The notes below the pieces were generated by a model that worked only from the letters and a program-made list of their open reading frames with translations, searched no databases and was not told the DNA's origin. The translations under genes and the position numbers were made by a program. From Caprella mutica (Eukaryota; Arthropoda; Malacostraca; Amphipoda; Caprellidae): 64,000 nucleotides of DNA. Positions 1 to 12,883 of this stretch are shown in pieces. Numbering within the stretch: the first letter of the stretch is position 1; each line of letters starts with the position of its first letter. The stretch lies in assembly GCA_947561585.1 (NCBI GenBank), contig CANNZV010000327.1:248001-312000 (forward strand), read 5' to 3'.

Positions 1-19
1 ATTCGTACCCTTCAGTTGT

Positions 20-113
20 ACCCTTCATCAAAAACATGCACCCCCTCATCTAAACATGCACCTCTTCATCAAAACATGCACCCATTCATCTAAACATGCC
101 CTCTTCACTCTCC
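20..113. repeat. 22-bp tandem repeat, about 4 copies
   Basis: Units of the type CCCTTCATCWAAACATGCAC recur at about 21-22 bp with a few substitutions. The array starts near the left edge and may extend beyond it. The short frame that reads through it shows no protein-like feature. Confidence 0.75.
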
Positions 114-230
114 CTTCAATTGTTACTCACAAGATCACAGCTGATCAGTTCGCATGTCCTGCAAACATTAATTCCTTCGATTACATTAGTTACAAAAAGT
201 TCATTAGGGCTGAGATTAGTTGGGGAAGAT

Positions 231-296
231 ACATTATATAACAGGTATAAAGGCATGTGTTACATTATATAACAGGTATAGAGGTATGCCTTACAT
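231..296. repeat. 29-bp direct duplication
   Basis: Two near-identical copies share the core ACATTATATAACAGGTATA. The flanking bases up to about 880 are plain AT-rich DNA in which I see nothing else. Confidence 0.6.
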
Positions 297-885
297 TACA
301 TATATATCATGTATATGCAATGATGCATCCATGAATGGATAGTTACAGCCATTATCATATTGATTTGCTAGTTTTGTCCAAGGATAACTCTTACAGCCTT
401 TTATTCTAAGTATTCCTCAGAGTATGTATGATGGATAGAATATAACATCATCAAAGAATAAAATTTGAAATTATATAGCAAATATGGAAAAAACAATTAA
501 TTTGAGAAATAATTAATTTTGAATGAATAAAACTCTTTTCAGAACTTATAATGTATTATCTTATTGAAAAATATCAGATTGAATGAGATTTAGAACATAG
601 ATTCGTGATATTTACGCATTAATTGGCTAACTCTTCAGTTGGTGTCATTCTGATCTGCCTTCTTACGACCCAAACTGTATAACTGAAGTTCAAGTTTGAT
701 ACCAGGAGGTTAAACGAGACATTAGGAGGTTGTAGTTACGCCATGTCTGCCAATAGAGATAGAAGTTTGTAAGGTAATATTGTAGGAATAATGACAGGAA
801 CATTCAAACTATATTCCCTGGTTAACTTCTAATTTGTGTCAGTAAATCAAATTATTTAAATTTTGATTATGGGCCTAGTGAGTGA

Positions 886-1024
886 AGGATACAGTAACAT
901 ATCGGGTATGGTAATCAACTGATCTAATCTAGATTGACGTGACCACCCGTCACGTGTGTTGTTTTGGTGACGTCATATTTTGCGTCGTCTTTTGGTTACT
1001 ATACCCGTTTAAGTTCCTGTATCC
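886..1024. mobile_element. Short TIR element (MITE), about 140 bp
   Basis: The left end reads AGGATACAGTAACATATCGG followed by GTATGGTAA. The right end, read on the other strand, is AGGATACAGGAACTTAAACG followed by GGTATAGTAA. Together they form imperfect inverted arms of about 34 bp. The loop is unusually rich in CG-containing sites, including an E-box CACGTG and a full CRE palindrome TGACGTCA. No coding content. TGA lies outside both ends but is too short to prove a target duplication. Superfamily not determined. Confidence 0.65.
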
Positions 1025-1079
1025 TGAGATTGTGTAATAATTTTTTACACTCATTTGATGACTCAGTTCCTACTGTTAA

Positions 1080-1556
1080 CCCAAATAAGTTTTCGACTGT
1101 CAGAATCAACGAGAAGGTTTGACTATGTGTTAAAAAAACATATATCTTATTTATAAACCTAAGCTACTATATTTTTTACAAGTTTTTAGTATATACTAAA
1201 ATAATGTGCACTATATTTCAAGTAAAAACATTGAATATATACGGAAAAATAAATACATAGCTATGTAAGACATTGGCAACTGAGAGAACTGAACTGTGAT
1301 TGGTGGAGTGTGAACCAATCAGAGCTCCATAGAATGGGCTAACCAAACTGTATTTCTAAGTTGCCACAAGTCACTAAAGTATAAGTAATTCCATAATTAA
1401 CACTGATACGTAAATATTTTTTAACTTTTAAATACAAAAATATATTTGCTATTTATGTAGAAACAAAGTCAAGAAAGGCCAGTAAATTTTAAGGAATGAC
1501 ATCGGCAATAATTAAAAAAAGACGTGCCTAGAGAACACACGTCAAACTTATTAGGG
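1080..1556. mobile_element. piggyBac-like MITE, family 1, copy 1
   Basis: The element is bounded by TTAA at 1076-1079 and 1557-1560. The ends are CCCAAATAAGTTTT on the left and AACTTATTAGGG on the right, i.e. the CCC...GGG ends next to TTAA that piggyBac elements use. The interior shares blocks with copies at 18,947 and 25,653, including a CTGTGATTGG...CCAATCA stretch and a GTTGCCAC block. At 477 bp it has no transposase. This copy has the same orientation as the one at 18,947. Confidence 0.8.
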
Positions 1557-1560
1557 TTAA

Positions 1561-1972
1561 TAATTTTAATATTTAATAAATTTGACAAAATTATTGACTC
1601 AAAATGTAGGTGTAGGTACAATGTTCATTTTCGCCTTTTCATTTTCTCCCTCCCCTTTCTGTATTTATAGCATTGGTGTGACATTGTGTCCAGTGTAGTA
1701 TATAATTCAACACACAGACAATCACACTTAACATTATTTAGAAACAATAAGCTCTTCAGTGAAATTAACCTGAATTATTCATTAAAATTGTATATGATTC
1801 AAAAACCTTCATTTATATACAGTTAATTAAAAAAATATATATATCTTGATGATGTTGATCTTTACTAATATTATTTATTATCCATGCATAGATATCTTAA
1901 AGAAGGGAATAAAGAATTCATTCTTTTGTAACTAACCAATCAATAATTATATCATACTAATTCAATACTATA
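1561..1972. other. Unannotated AT-rich spacer
   Basis: AT-rich sequence without an open frame, repeat array or recognisable signal. Confidence 0.6.
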
Positions 1973-3275
1973 GGGTCTGACGGGGTATCACTGCGCACAA
2001 ACCCGCAAACTCTGTACTTACTCGAAAACTGAAGGTACTGAAGAAATTCTTTTTCTCGTGATGAAATGGTCATGAATGAGGATGGTTCTCAGCCAGTTTC
2101 GAAATAATACATGAATAAATGAAATAATTATTGGAAATTTTTCGTGCGCAACTTTTAGTGAGTGTTTAGGGGTATCACTGCGCACACGGAGGGGTATTAC
2201 TGCGCATTGCATAAATATAGCACTTATTTTCCCCACCTGAATACCTCTTCTCCCCTATTTTAATACCTCCCCCTTATCTAAACCTCCTTCATTACCATCT
2301 AAATCTCCCTCTCTTCCCATCTAAATCCCACTCTTCTCCTATCTAAATTGCCCTCTACTCTCATCGAAATCTCCCTCTCTTCCCATCTAAATTCCCCTCT
2401 TCCCAATCTAAATATTCTCTCTCTCTCTCTTAACTTCCCCCCCCCCCCCCTCCCCCATCTAAATTTCCCAGTCCCCATCAAAATGTCTGTGATTCCCTCT
2501 CTACATGCCCTCTCCCCAATCTAATTGTCCTTTACCTATTAAACACATATTTAATGAAACTGCAACAAACTACTTATATCAAGTAATATAATTCGATCGA
2601 AAGTTTATTGTTAATTAATACTTTAATTCAATTACCTCTCACCACCCCCCCCCCCCTCCCCCTCTCCACCTAAATAACCCATCTCCCTATCTTAATACCC
2701 CCACCTCAAGTTGAATAGCTACTACGATCGTAAGTTTATTGTTAACCAAAATTACAATTAAATAGCACCTTATTCAATATTTATGCCTTTATTAAGGCTA
2801 AAAACCTTTTATTTTATATATTTATTTGCATACAAATATGGTTATTAATGATGCGCAGTGATACCCCTCTACCTCTATATTATCTGGGGTATCACTGTGC
2901 ACGGTTGTGGCGGGAAAACCGTTAAAACTGAGAAGTTGAAAATATGACATAATGTAACTGTTGATGTTTGTGCTAACATGTTAATACAATATGAATCTTC
3001 AAATCTCGGTTCTAGAGTTATTGGAGAGTTTGCGGAAATAGAAAAACACCAGCGTAAACTTTTTTCAGATCGTTCTGAGAGCTCCACATACATCGCAACT
3101 TATCTCTAGAAATAATCATAGGATAATGGTGCGTAATGTTGTTTATAGGAGAAAAGAGGTTGCTTGAAGTGATGGTTTAATCAGATTTAGGCTAAAACAA
3201 GTGGTTTCAAAATTATAAGAGGTGCGGTGTGATACCCAATAAAAGGGGTATGTGCAGTGCTACCCCGTCCGACCC
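1973..3275. mobile_element. Non-autonomous TIR transposon with iterated subterminal boxes, 1.3 kb
   Basis: The terminal inverted repeats are about 26 bp. The left begins GGGTCTGACGGGGTATCACT; the right, on the other strand, begins GGGTCGGACGGGGTAGCACT. The box GGGGTATCACTGCGCA recurs inside: plus orientation at about 1983, 2169, 2191 and 2886, and minus orientation at about 2850, with diverged copies near the right end. The interior holds pyrimidine-rich simple repeat (2245-2530) and a poly-C run. Two minus-strand frames of about 72 codons show no known domain. No clear target-site duplication, so the superfamily is open. Confidence 0.75.
2245..2530. repeat. Degenerate CT-rich repeat with poly-C tracts
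   Basis: Imperfect units of about 20 bp built on CCCATCTAAATCTCCCTC, with a (CT)n stretch and a poly-C tract near 2440. A second poly-C tract lies near 2646. Both are inside the TIR element. Confidence 0.7.
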
Positions 3276-3415
3276 AACATAATAATACAATTTACAATAT
3301 ATTCACACACCACACATCACTGGAAATCACAGCAGATCATCGGAGTGTTAAATTCAATGCTGTAGGTTATGAATTTTAGAGTTGATAAATCAAATTAAAT
3401 CTGCAGTTCATAGCG

Positions 3416-4413
3416 TACTAATTCTCTGTGAATGAATGATGGGGATGTGTACTAACTCTCTGTGAATGAATGATGGGGATATGTAGTAACTCTCTGTGAA
3501 TGATGGGGATGTGTAGTAACTCTCTGTGAATGATGGGGATGTGTACTAACTCTCTGTGAATGATGAGGATGTGTACTAACTCTCTGTGAATGAATGATGG
3601 GGATGTGTAGTAACTCTCTGTGAATGAATGATGGGGATGTGTACTAACTCTCTGTGAATGATGGGGATGTGTACTAACTCTCTGTGAATGATGAGGATGT
3701 GTACTAACTCTCTGAGAATGAATGATGGGGATGTGTACTAACTCTCTGTGAATGATGAGGATGTGTACCAACTCTCTGTGAATGAATGATGGGGATATGT
3801 ACTAACTCTCTGTGAATGATGGGGTTGTGTACTAACTCTCTGTGAATGATGGGGATGTGTACTAACTCTCTGTGAATGATGGGGATGTGTAGTAACTATA
3901 AGTGAATGATGGGGATGTGTACTAACTCTCTGTGAATGATGGGGATGTGTACTAACTCTCTGTGAATGATGGGGATGTGTAGTAACTATAAGTGAATGAT
4001 GGGGATGTGTACTAACTCTCTGTGAATGATGGGGATGTGTACTAACTCTCTGTGAATGATGGGGATGTGTAGTAACTATAAGTGAATGATGGGGATGTGT
4101 ACTAACTCTCTGTGAATGATGGGGATGTGTACTAACTCTCTGTGAATGATGGGGATGTGTACTAACTCTCTGTGAATGATGGGGATGTGTAGTAACTATA
4201 AGTGAATGAAGGGGATGTGTACTAACTCTCTGTGAATGAATGATGGGGTTGTGTACTAACTCTCTGTGAATGATGAGGATGTGTACTAACTCTCTGTGAA
4301 TGAATGATGGGGATGTGTACTAACTCTCTGTGAATGATGGGGATGTGTACTAACTCTCTGTGAATGATGGGGATGTGTACTAACTCTCTGTGAAGAAATG
4401 ATATGGATGTTCA
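3416..4413. repeat. 30-bp minisatellite, about 33 copies
   Basis: The consensus unit contains ACTAACTCTCTGTGAATGAT followed by GGGGATGTGT. Some units carry an extra GAAT (34 bp). Between about 3860 and 4210, units with AGTAACTATAAGTGAATGAT recur at every third or fourth position, showing a higher-order repeat of about 90-120 bp. A 117-codon minus-strand frame through part of the array is low-complexity. Confidence 0.95.
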
Positions 4414-5502
4414 TTTATTAGTCATGAATGATGGGAGGGTGTATTTGTTATTTGTAAAAAAATATTGATGTGTAATTATTATTTTAACTCGTGGGTAGAT
4501 TTCAATTATTAATATACATCAATGAAAAACTATATCATGTTATTGATATATATCACGATGATAATATTCTTGCTATTTTGACAAAAAGAGTTTTAATAGT
4601 TACATTTCACTTAGAAGGTGACTGTGAACCCTACGCGAAATTTTCTTTGATGGGTAAATAAAATATCATGTGAAGACTCTTTTTTGTTCGTGATATTATC
4701 ACACTTTCTTCATGTAAAACGAGATATGGAAGATAACGTGATTTTAGGGGAAGGAGTCAATGGAATCTATATCCTTTCTTAATTTTTGAGATAAAGTGAT
4801 CATATCAGTACATTATTGTTGCGGAGCGTCAATTTTGGAATTAAAAGAGAAAAAAAATTATTTCAGGCTCTCTAGAGAAGTACTACTTTGTGTGAGTAAA
4901 CATTTGAAAAACAATCACAATTATAAGAATTCGTGTTTTATCAAGAGTTACGACATCATAAAGAGAAATTTTTGAAATAATTGATTTCCCTCTCAGAATT
5001 TTTCGTTTTGGAATAATAAAGTAGAAATTTCGATCAATGTGATCTCCACATTGCTGTCAAAGTCTTTCCTTATTTAATGATATCTATTCCAACATTGTAT
5101 GTGACATTTATCGGATGAGAGACATTTCTTGGATTCCCCTCCTAAATTTATGTTTTTTTCGATTTCTTGTTTCGATACAAAGAGTATGTGATACTTTGCC
5201 GGTAATAAAAAACATTTCTCATTCGATGTTTTATATATGAATCAAATTTCAAAGTACTATGATGCATAATAAAATAGAAATTTTTTAAGGAGAACGATCT
5301 CCTTAATGTTCTTGATTATATTGAAATATATTTCATTTTGAAATAATATAAATATTACTTATTACTGATCAACTGTTCGGGGTGATGTAAATACAATCAA
5401 GTACAGAAGTGATAGTGATTTGTATATAGTATTTTTAACTTAAATTGAGGTTATTTTTTATGTCGTTATAGTTTTTTTTTTTTTATTTACGGCCACTACA
5501 CT
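4414..5502. other. Unannotated AT-rich stretch
   Basis: AT-rich sequence with many short frames. No exon with convincing splice signals, no RNA gene and no tandem repeat is visible. Confidence 0.55.
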
Positions 5503-5580
5503 GAGATAAACTTATGGTGGTGATATAGAAGATTAAGGGAGATCATCTCTTAATCTTCCATGGCCCTGCTATGATTCTCT
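5503..5580. mobile_element. Short hairpin MITE, GGTGGGGC family, copy 1
   Basis: Two arms pair around a centre near 5543: TATAGAAGATTAAGGGAGAT and, in inverse, CTCTTAATCTTCCATGGCCC. Related sequences occur near 7208, 12,676 and 15,848, so this is a dispersed family rather than a chance palindrome. No coding capacity. Confidence 0.6.
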
Positions 5581-6787
5581 AATAAGGTTTATATGCTATT
5601 CTTCTTTTATATGCGATAAAAACAATTTAGCATGCTGGATGCTGTCATCGCACAGGCAATAGATTAAGCAACTATCAGCATCACAAATAAGAGACCACGC
5701 AGAAACACGTGACTCTTCCATCTCACTGAACCAGTTTAAACATAGTAAATGAATAGAGAAGTATACCAAGTACAATATAGGAACATCTGAAAATATTATG
5801 AACATTTTTATAATACATTGTGCACGTGTATATATTTACTGTATATATCTATAATATACAATCAGGTAAAATTGAAAAGTCTTCCATTTAAGCAATAATT
5901 ATTCAATATTTTATATCTATCGAGGCCCACACATTTTCCTCTTCACTCTATTTGCATCATTTATCAAAGTACGCAATATATTCTCGAACATTTTGGTTCT
6001 TTTCAAATAAGAATTTACATGACAAAGCATCAAAGATTTCAATAATAGTGGTCCTCACTTGCTTGTCAATACTAGACGCTATCGATAGGTTTGATATTTG
6101 CTTTCCCGTCAATACCAAACGCTATCAATGGGTTAGATATTTTGCTATAATTTAACTGAAAAATATTTATATTTCCTAATGTTTTGCCACTATTTTCAAC
6201 AGCACGATATGGTTCCGTAAGATATTAAATCCTCGTTTAAACTAGCTGATAATTCCAGTGCATCTGTTGTTTGGAATCAATAATGGAATACCAATCGAGT
6301 GGTTCAGAAACAGATTGCAATTAACAGTACATTTAGCAATTATGCTGATAAATGACTATTGAAATCTGAATGGAGAGAGAGAGAGATATCGCCTGGTAAT
6401 CTTTTGTGGTGATATTTTTACCTCCAGTTGCTGAACCTATCTGCTAACACTTCTTTTTTAATTTAGAATGGCAATATTAAACTGTAAGATATTGACTGGA
6501 AATTTAGATTGTAATCAACAGGAGGGATATAAATTACCAATAAGCAAATTTTAATATATCTAAATAGTTATTTAAAATCTAATAGCTGTATTGTGATGTA
6601 CTGAATTCACGATAAAGCAAAAATAGCTCATTTAAGTATTTCAAACTCCATTCTATTTTTATTACTCCATATTGGAATTATGAATAATTTAATTCAAAAT
6701 TGGGGAACATGCCAGATATAATCATACAAATGAGTTAATTTATGCCAAATGAAAGATTGGAAGAGGTAACACTTTGGGATGAAAGAA
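5581..6787. other. Unannotated AT-rich stretch
   Basis: No supported gene. Two short copies of the text CGTCAATACYARACGCTATC near 6064-6130 form a small direct duplication of about 43 bp. Confidence 0.5.
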
Positions 6788-6985
6788 ATGGTAACAGTGA
6801 GTAATACTTGGTAACACTGCGTAACACTGAGTTACACTGGGTAATACTGAGTAATACTGAGTAACACTGGGTAACACTGGGTAACACTTGGTAGTACTGG
6901 GTGATACTGGGTAATACTGGGTAACACTGGGTAACACTTAGTAAAACTGGGTACAACTCAGTGTAATGGTAACACTTTGTATTAT
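6788..6985. repeat. 10-bp minisatellite (GTAACACTGG), about 20 copies
   Basis: Decamers GTAACACTGG, GTAATACTGA and close variants run head to tail. The two overlapping minus-strand frames of 65 and 73 codons only reflect translation of this decamer. Confidence 0.9.
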
Positions 6986-7207
6986 ACTCTGTGTAATGTT
7001 ATTTAAACAATTTGCTAATAAGATAATTTCCTCTTATAATCAGCAGTCCATTACTGATTATTTTTGACTTGTTTTCCTTATCAATTCATTAATATTGAAT
7101 ATAAATCTGCATAGCCAATGTACTGTCATTTAAACACATTGACTATTAATGAACTTTACCATGAATAAAAGATAGAGAGAATTATACATGTTCAGCTTTT
7201 ACTCAGG

Positions 7208-7292
7208 TAAGAGTTATTGGTGGGGCCATAGAAGATTAAGAAGGGAGATTTTTGGTGGGTTCATAGAAGATAAAGAAGGTTAACTCCCGTCA
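7208..7292. mobile_element. GGTGGGGC-family MITE fragment, copy 2
   Basis: GGTGGGGCCATAGAAGATTA is followed by a second direct copy GGTGGGTTCATAGAAGATAA. It is related to the hairpins at 5503 and 15,848, but here the two arms lie in direct orientation, so it is a rearranged or partial copy. Confidence 0.5.
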
Positions 7293-9029
7293 ACAAACTG
7301 AATATTTGAAATGTGTTTATTTCTTTATTTTAACGCTTTTATTAGAACTAGAACAAAATTATTATGATTAATAATCACAACAAGTATTTAGGTAATTAGA
7401 CAAGATCGTTCGACGTTCAACCATGATCGAACCTCTAGTCAACCCAGTCTGCTTAGCTATGGAAATTATCAGTCTATCACTCATTGCATGTGGTTCTCTT
7501 TCTAACGCTTTAAACCATTTATAGCTGTATGCAAATTCTAACTTATTTAACTTCATTCTCTAACTTTTAAATCCATATCTGGTGAAATTAGTGATAAACT
7601 ACTTGGTAATTTTTTCAATGAAATTCTTTTATTCATTATTGAAGGGACTTGCCCTCTGTCGTAGCCATATTTCAATTAGAGTTAATATAGTAACTCAACT
7701 TTCATTATCCTTTGTTTATAGTATATGCGAAACTTTGAAATATGAAACAACAAATAATTATGTACAAGTTCCTATGAAAATTGTAAAATAAACCAATTCA
7801 GTAAATTAAGAAAGTAAATAAAAATATGTGATCCAAAATTTATGTTCACTAAACAAATTAATTTCACTGGAAGATCTGAAGTACATTAAAGTAACTCGAG
7901 AATATTTGAAGTGGTGGCCAGTATGGGGAAACAAAATTTTTCTATTCATACTCTGAAGTGTAACTTTGTCAATATAGAAATTTATATTGAAAATACACAC
8001 AATATCAATAAAGAGAAAATATAACAAAGAGATTGTGTGGAATAAAAAGAAAAGAAAAACAACAAAGTAAATCACCTTCCATCTCGTTAACAGGATTTTT
8101 AGACCAAATTAATGATGGTGCCCACCGAGCAACACTCTTAACATCATTAAATTAAGATAATTAAAAATTTTGCTTTGTTATATAGAAAGGGAATTATTTC
8201 ATTTCGTAAGAGAAATATCTCTTTAATTTTTATTCGAAAAAGGTATAACCTTACCATCGACTAATACGCTTCATTTTCCTCTCAATAATGGTGAAAATTC
8301 AAACAGACAATTAAAGGAAATGTATATCTTTTTATAACTTTATATTAGTGTGGAAGATATGATGAGGTAATAGACAAATAGTTGGTCTATTTATATCATA
8401 AACTATATGTTTACCAGATATTAGATTTGTGATAAATCAATCAAATTAACTCTCGCCGCATAGATTTTCATTTTTAAATCTGATATTTTGTATTTATGTA
8501 TATCAGAAGGCGAGTGAAATTTAGAGAAAAAACAATAATTTCCATCTATGCTATGATGTTTTAATTGGGATAGATGATTCAGGAGGGAAGTTAGAGGGAA
8601 AATTTGTAATGGATTTGGTTGCTTTCAATCTAATTCAAATTATATTACCCCATACATCATACACCATCAATATATTACACTTCAGTCGTTGGTATTTAAT
8701 TGTTTCGAAATCTAGATGTATCTTTTCTTCAAAGTAACTCTATTTATTTTTATTTGAATTGGTCGGTTGAAGTTAGAAAACATTACCCCGTATCCGTTTC
8801 ACTGCTGAAATACATCCGACACAACAAATTTTTGTCTTGTTTTTCTGGTCTGGTGAATTGTTTTGTCCGAAACAAAATAACTAAAAACAAAACAACTGAA
8901 GATTTCCAGGACGACTTCATGATCGCCAAACTTACGAGATGTAACCAAGATTTGTATTTTCTGCTGGAAAAGAAAGTTTACTATACTCAGAGTTCAGAAT
9001 GCTGTTGAGTCTAAACAAGAAAGTATGTT
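7293..9029. other. Unannotated AT-rich stretch
   Basis: Contains open frames of 60-100 codons on both strands (for example 8700-9008 plus), all AT-driven, without recognisable domains or a credible exon structure. Confidence 0.5.
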
Positions 9030-9110
9030 ATACTCACTATACTCACCATACTCACTATACTCACCATAATCACTTCAGGTACTCAGTTTAGTCACTTTAC
9101 TCACCATACG
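9030..9110. repeat. Degenerate 10-bp repeat (ACTCACYATA)
   Basis: ACTCACTATACTCACCATAC-type units in tandem, decaying to the right. About eight units. Confidence 0.75.
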
Positions 9111-10168
9111 TTCTGTCTAGACAAGAAAGTTTAGTCAACTCACCATTCTCTTCAGCTCTAACTCTTTTACGGGTTTTTTAATGTTCCAATAATTTGAAGG
9201 TAAAACAGGAAGACAAAAGCCAGACTATTGAGATTTTTTACTTCTGTTCAGTTTAAATGAAATTTGAACTGAACAAATATTAACTTCTTAAAAATCCTGC
9301 TGGAACTCGACATTTTCTCAGTAATAATCATATTAATTAAATAACAAGTTAGTTAGTATCGAATGTGAAATAAACTAAATTTTATATCTAAAATTGTTAG
9401 GTAAGTAATTACTAATAACTTGTGCCTCTAAATATCGTCTGTGTTCATATCGGTAAACATTTGTTCCCGTCTTCTATATACTCAATATTGTTTCTATGCG
9501 GTTAAAGCAGTGTTAGTAGGTACTTATACATATTTATTTATACAGACAGGGAGAATTGGTTTATATTTCAGTGTAGCATGACAGTTCACCGCCATGGCCA
9601 ATTTTTCACATTGTCATTTCTAGTAAATAGTCTATTAATAATCTGGTGACCGGCAGAGAATTGAGAAAAGCTGCTGATGTTGTGAAAAAGTGATGACGTC
9701 AGCAAAAACTAACATAATGTTGATAGCAGAGGATGGATTTGACAGCAACAGAAGCTTTATACGCAATGGAAAGATTATTGTCTTCGTTTCACTACCTTTT
9801 TGGCTTTAATTTTGATTGGTATTAAACTTATTTTTCTAAAATTAGAATGTTATATTTATCTCGAATTCGCCTTTTCGATTTCCATAAATACATTTTAACC
9901 TTACGTAATATAGATATTTATGATCATTATGTTTGTATTTCAGATTTGACAAACAATTTCTACTTCTAGTTAATTAAAATATTCACAGTTAATTAAGCGT
10001 AGTCAGTCCTTTATTTCATGTTAACATGCACCACCTAATTAAAAAACATCCCCCATAGCAACAAATCAACTTACTACACCCCTATTGGTAACATCATTTA
10101 AAATAATTAGAATAACCCCATTATTCTAATAGGCAAAATACGTTTAAACTTCAGTTCATTTAGCATGA
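9111..10168. other. Unannotated stretch
   Basis: No gene seen. A CRE-like TGACGTCA palindrome occurs near 9693 without other promoter features. Confidence 0.5.
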
Positions 10169-10704
10169 CACTTCAGACGCTTCTTATATCCTTAGCTATA
10201 GGAAAGGAGTAGGATAGAGAGGTGAGTAAAGACTTCTTATATCCTTAGCTATAGGAAAGGTGTAGGATAGAGAGGTGAGTAGAGACTTCTTATATCCTTA
10301 GCTATAGGAAAGGTGTAGGATAGAGAGGTGAGTAGAGACTTCTTATACCCTTAGCTATAGGAAAGGTGTAGGATAGAGAGGTGAGTAGAGACTTCTTATA
10401 TCCTTAGCTATAGGAAAGGTGTAGGATAGAGAGGTAAGTAGAGACTTCTTATATCCTTAGCTATAGGAAAGGTGTAGGATAGAGAGGTGAGTAGAGACTT
10501 CTTATCTCCTTAGCTATAGGAAAGGTGTAGGATAGAGAGGTAAGTAGAGACTTCTTATATCCTTAGCTATAGGAAAGGTGTAGGAAAGAGAGATGAGTAG
10601 AGACTTCTTATATCTTTAGCTATAGGAAAGGTGTCAGATAGAGAGGAAAATAGAGACTTTTTAAATCCATAGCTATAGGAAAGATGTAGGATAGAGAGGT
10701 AAGT
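10169..10704. repeat. 53-bp minisatellite, 10 copies
   Basis: Each unit contains ACTTCTTATATCCTTAGCTA, then TAGGAAAGGTGTAGGATAGA and GAGGTGAGTAGAG. Copies are nearly identical on the left and diverge in the last two units. CCTTAGCTATAGG gives each unit a small imperfect palindrome. Confidence 0.95.
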
Positions 10705-11500
10705 ATATATCTATCTTCTTATTTCAAAATATATTGAAAGGAATCGGATGACTTCACAGTACTTGAAGATTTATTTAAGGTGACAGTACTTATAAAATGG
10801 GTTTTAAAATCGGTCATAATATTTCAATCATAAATCACATCATTCTAACGCTCACTTTCAGTATTTTGAATATTCTTTGTTTTGTTAGTACCCTAATAAC
10901 ACTCTGTTACTTACAAAACAATATAATTGAAAATATTTTCAACACACAGGGGTTGGAAAAATTACTTTGCCAATGATCTCGACATGGTAGCTATCGCAAA
11001 ACCTAAAAAATCTCAGCGGTTTTGGTGCCAAGCTACTGCCAACAATTTGCTCTTTTTCATAATCAGTTATTTCACGCATCTTACCTGAATGAAGAAATAT
11101 TTCGGAATACATTAGATAATACACTATTGTGTAGGAAGAACAATCTATTCACAGCGATTATATATTAGTAGCAGCATTTTGGATAAAACCGGATTTAAAA
11201 GATCGAGTACTAAACAGTATGGTATTCCAATTGTTTAGTTCATTCCCTATAGTGCCAGCTTAGTTTAGGTATTGAAACTGGCCTGTAATTCCTTCACTTC
11301 TAATTCGATTTTGCAACAGACTACGTTAATCTATGCCTTCCTCCCCCATCCCCCAAATCAATCAAAACTACCTCCATCATTCCCCAATAAAAAGCCCGGT
11401 AACTCACCCGAGTCCAGAAGTTTTCAGTTTATCGTTCTGTTACTGAGGTGAAGAAGAATTATCTCTCCCCCCATTGTCTGATTGATGAGTTGAATGGAGA
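10705..11500. other. Unannotated stretch
   Basis: AT-rich. The longest frame (10,939-11,124 minus) has no recognisable domain and no splice context. Confidence 0.5.
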
Positions 11501-11750
11501 TAGGACAGAACTAATAGAACCTGTGTAACGTTATGACATACCTCATAGAACCTGTGGAACGTTAGGACAGTCCTCATAGAACCTGTGTAACGTTAGGACA
11601 GAACTCATAGAACCTGTGGAACGTTAGGACAGTCCTCATAGAACCTGTGTAACGTTAGGACAGATCTCATAGAACCTGTGTAACGTTAAGACAGACCTCA
11701 TTGAACCTGAGGAACATTAGGACAGACCTCATAGAACCTGTGGAACGTCT
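11501..11750. repeat. 30-bp minisatellite, about 8 copies
   Basis: Units carry CCTCATAGAACCTGTGTAAC then GTTAGGACAGA. A GTGTAA/GTGGAA variant alternates through several units, suggesting duplication of a two-unit block. Confidence 0.9.
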
Positions 11751-12672
11751 TCTGAACTATTAGAGGAGATTAGATTAACCTTTTGAGATAGAAATCAGTC
11801 GCTAGCTTACACTAGGGTGACAGTTGGCTTCAGATCTGTGATTATAATCATTGATATAAAAATTGTCTATCTTCAAGTCGATAAGTCGATAATAAAAGAT
11901 AATATGACTGCAACGATAAGTGATTCAACGAAAATCTAACCGTTATTTAGTGTAAATATTAAACTTTCGCCTTTCTTTGGATTAAAATCACAAATATTAT
12001 TGGATTGCAATCTTTGTGTATCGTCATTCATTTCAAATTTCCGACAAAATTCCGAAGATAATATCTAAAATTTGATATTTTACGATAAATACGATCAATA
12101 TATCTTAGTGGACAATAATACAGAATCTACCGATTCTAAACTTTCTTACTCATATATAATTCATTGTCACACGGACCTTTGTATAGGAACTTTATTTCCA
12201 TTTTCTACAGACATGATTCCTTCAAAATATAATTCACAAATCTGAATAATCAGTCGTCCAAACTACCTATCAGTTTAATAATGTGCTGCTGATTATGTTA
12301 ATCAGCTCCATGCCTCCCGGGTTAATCATTTAATGTGTGATTAAAAGTTTGGCTGAAAGCCAGAGCATCGAAGGCTTCCAATAAATAGCCAGGTAGAATT
12401 TATGAGCAAAAAGATACATCTATTCCGATTTTCAAAGAGTTAAATGTAGGAATATCTGAACTTGTTTTTGCAAACTGTTTTCCAAAACAAGTCGTGGAAT
12501 TAGTTCCATGGAGCATGGACTGCCATTTTCAGGTATCCAGTGCGGGGATATTCAGTCGTTAGTAATTTGAATAATTCACATCTCACGTTGGTTATGCAAA
12601 TGTGAATGAAACTAACCTTAATTTCGAGACAGAGATTCAATGTTAGTCTGCATGACAACGCCTTGACCTGCA
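11751..12672. other. Unannotated stretch
   Basis: AT-rich intergenic-looking sequence with no supported feature. Confidence 0.5.
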
Positions 12673-12883
12673 CCAGGAGAGAAATTACGGTGGGGCAAGA
12701 GAAGATTGATCACCTATCTTAATTGGTACATTATTAACTATGAACAGAAGCAGGAAATTATTTGATGGGCCCACCATGAGGTTTTTTCTGCTATGAGTGG
12801 ATCACCTTCTTTCGTATCTAAAATTTCCCTCTGTTATATTTGGGATCCCCTATTTATCTTCTATGGCCCCTCAATAAAATTCT
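12673..12883. mobile_element. GGTGGGGC-family MITE, copy 3 (longer)
   Basis: The left arm is GAGAAATTACGGTGGGGCAA and the right arm, in inverse, includes TTATCTTCTATGGCCCC near 12,854. A second internal GGGCCCACCATGAGG suggests a nested or duplicated copy. Related to the elements at 5503, 7208 and 15,848. Confidence 0.55.

Noticed and set aside
7400..7560. tRNA or SINE-like A and B boxes on the minus strand (TAGCTAAGCAGA, GGTTCGATCAT)
   Set aside because: The two boxes are only about 14 bp apart, too close for a tRNA-type promoter, and no cloverleaf can be drawn.
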